From Ficedula albicollis (taxonomy: Eukaryota > Chordata > Aves > Passeriformes > Muscicapidae): a stretch of 64,000 bases of DNA. Of this stretch, positions 61,661 to 64,000 are shown in pieces. The stretch is from the NCBI RefSeq assembly GCF_000247815.1, contig NC_021673.1:37272102-37336101 (forward strand), written 5' to 3'. Under the pieces are notes generated by a model. The model made no database searches and was not told where the DNA came from. It worked only from the letters and a program-made list of their open reading frames with translations. The stretch's first letter is position 1, and every line of letters starts with the position of its first letter. A program made the position numbers and the translations under genes.

Positions 61661-64000
61661 GCAGTGTCCAAAATGTCTCTGAGACACATACTTGCTTTTA
61701 CCAGCCCAGTGTTGTACCTCACAGTGATATATTCATTGGAAGTGACCTATGGAATAGGAAGTGAGGCATTTATGTTTGGTTTTCAAGCAAGCAAGGGATC
61801 ATATCGATGCTTACTACATATGGAAAACCACGAGTGTAAAATGGGCATGTCATTCTTCATGGATTATCTCAGTTGAAAGAGCTGTTAAAAACTTTATTTT
61901 TAGTTTCAGTTTTGGAATTGTGGAGACTATTTTTTATGAAATTATTTCACAACAGCAGTAAATAGAGCATCCAAAATCATATATAGATTTCTAATGGTTA
62001 CTTGTTGTCTTTTAGGCATTCTGAGTTCTTAAAAATTTGTCCATTGTTGTATTTGACCTACAAGAAGCAGTGTGTGTTTATTCTTGTGAGTAGAGGCACT
62101 TAGAGACCAGGGAGCATGTGAGTGCACGGGCACATTAAAATCACTTCTTAATCCAGCTCCCCACAGTAACCTGTATATGGTAAAAACATAGTTATCTGTG
62201 AGTATGCTTGTGGGAATGTGTGTCTTGGCTGTGCTAAGGTTGTCAGTAAAGCTAGAGACATGCCCTATATTCTGGCAGCTCGGGATTGACACCCTTGTAC
62301 ATCTTCTGGTTTGGACTCAATTTTAATGTAGGCAGACAGGAGAAGAAAGAATACAAGCCCTTTTCCTAGTCATGCTGCCCATGCAAAGAAAATGGACCCA
62401 TATAATCTGTATTTAAATGCTTGTGGGAAGTACACCGACTGAAGAAACCATTTCCAGAGGGGATGATAGAGTACATTGAGGAGAGCCTGTCACAAGCCAC
62501 ATCTTTTTGCTATAAAAGCAGCTTACATCATGTATTGCTGATCACCTAAAACTCAGAAGCAGAACACAGCAGGTTTCTGTCAGCCTTGAAATACCCTTAT
62601 ATCCAGAGTTAAGCAATTTGAGGAAACAGCCAGATTGGAAGAATGGAACAATTAAAACTCTATTAAAGTTTAAACTCTTTTCAAAAGTGGAAGATAACTA
62701 GGGAAGGTTTAAAGAGTTCTTCAGTCTGTAGCTGCAAGCAATTGGGACCAGCAGGAAAGAAGGCAGCTGGGAGACAGCCTTATTCCAACAGTTGCTCATT
62801 CTCTAGGAACTGATGCTGTCAGTACATTGTTAGCTCAGGCAGAGGAGGCTCAGCTATGAAACAGTACCACAGAAGGCTGGAGGCCTCTGTACCACAATTA
62901 AAAATGTAATAGAAAACAATTTGTTTAAAGGAAAACATCAAAAAAAAAGGTGGAAAGAGTGGAGAGTTGGACTTGACTAAATCTGAAGAGTCCATTTCAG
63001 TTCTCAAGGCACTAAGTCTCTCTGATAAGAACCAGATTTTGCCCACAATCTGGGTCAAGGCACTTTGAGAGATGCTATGAGAAATCCTAAAATTATTTCT
63101 TGACAAAGCTATCAATCACAGGAAACCATTTGGTCATAATAAATAAGGAGAAGCTTATGGGAGGGGTTAGGTGCTGTGAGGTGCTGGGTGTGGCACAGAA
63201 TGTAAAATGCTACCTTGGAGAGCAATGAGAATGGGAATAGGGATGGGGATGGGAGGAGAAAGCTGCTAGAAATATCCAGTACATACTTTTAGGAATAAAT
63301 CTCAGCAAGAGATGTGGGGGAATTTTAAACAATCAAGAACATGATTCCTAAGGTGTTTCAGATATATGTACCAGAAAGAATATACAAACATAGTTTAGAC
63401 ATTGGAAAAAATCTCAGAGGATGATTAGAGTATTTTACACTGGGCTTGTGTCTTTGAGACAGTATGGCATGAAAGCCAGAAGTGTAAACGGGTTAAAAAT
63501 TAGATTGTGCTACCACAGTCATAAGTTGCAATCTTTGGTTCAAGAAGCCCTTAAACCAGCTTCTGATGGAAGCCAGTAAATTATACCAAGGAATCAGCTC
63601 AACCATCTCTCATATCCTTTCTTTTAGTATCCACTTTTATTCAGTGTTGGAGATACAGTATTGGGAAAGATGGACCTCTGATATGACCTTGTATAAAGGC
63701 ATTATAGTAAACTGAGAAAGCTGTAAAATCTTCTTCCTATGCTAGAAATATAGTCCAAGTCAAAAAATAAAAAATAAAAAAAATAGTGATGGCACAAGAA
63801 AAATTGGTATTAATTTGTTTATATTGGCTGGAAAAATCCTTGTACTTGTCCTTAACTGTTATTTTTATTCTTTCTCTGGGATATTCTACTAGAGAGAGAA
63901 AGAAGACTGCATATCAAGTCTGTACACTTCACACAGATTTCGTAAATGCCTTATTCTGGATATAGGATAGTTGTCAGGAATTTGCCCTGCTCAAGGTTTG
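61661..64000. other. Unique non-coding DNA to the end of the window
   Basis: No gene is supported. Low-complexity patches are a G/A-rich GGGATGGGG-type run at about 63230-63253 and an A-rich tract at about 63762-63784. The open runs here (66-98 codons) are unremarkable. Confidence 0.5.

Noticed and set aside
1..64000. Roughly 130 open reading frames of 60-185 codons on both strands
   Set aside because: Lengths and overlaps fit chance in this composition. None shows a recognisable domain or a consistent exon structure, apart from CR1 fragments.
1..64000. MicroRNA, tRNA or snRNA genes
   Set aside because: I looked by eye for several common vertebrate microRNA mature sequences and for tRNA-like motifs and found none. 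A tRNAscan-SE or Infernal run would be decisive.
1..64000. Endogenous retrovirus or LTR element
   Set aside because: No paired LTRs, primer-binding site or retroviral motif was recognised. The only reverse-transcriptase remnants follow CR1 LINE order.

Overview
This window reads as nuclear DNA from a bird. It is AT-rich and has no long open reading frame, no bacterial-style gene packing and no CRISPR array. Its recognisable interspersed repeats are CR1 LINEs, including young copies with the avian CR1 3' end (ATTCTGTG octamers on +, or degenerate reverse complements) and the usual downstream CR1 consensus. I could not support any protein-coding gene. The longest stop-free runs (185, 160 and 158 codons) fall in locally GC-richer patches and resemble no family I know. 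The best overall reading is intergenic or long-intron sequence.

Layout: about 1-1010 has the look of a 3'-UTR tail (several AATAAA signals), at low confidence. A minus-strand CR1 lies at 8.7-9.2 kb, flanked by local tandem duplications. At 12.58-13.78 kb a CR1 is split into an inverted reverse-transcriptase block followed by a forward 3' block, the structure left by twin priming. An old CR1/L3-type LINE runs antisense from 20.77 to 21.97 kb, and a shorter relative sits near 45.1-45.3 kb. Short CR1 3' ends lie at 50.65 and 57.25 kb. At 39.65-40.16 kb there is a small CpG-rich, promoter-like island with a TATA-like box and no recognised gene. AT-rich, homeobox-motif-rich stretches near it (37.4-39.1 kb), and another block at 60.8-61.7 kb with a perfect TCF/LEF palindrome, look like conserved non-coding elements, though conservation cannot be seen from one sequence.

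The most unusual property is the density of short, mostly two-copy tandem duplications. At least sixteen are scattered across the 64 kb, with units from about 34 to 219 bp. Identity between copies ranges from nearly perfect to about 80%, and one sits inside a CR1 tail. This graded divergence argues for repeated duplication over time rather than one assembly error. Nothing here shows genes working together; the functional hypotheses are regulatory (promoter island, candidate enhancers) and need comparative or transcript data.
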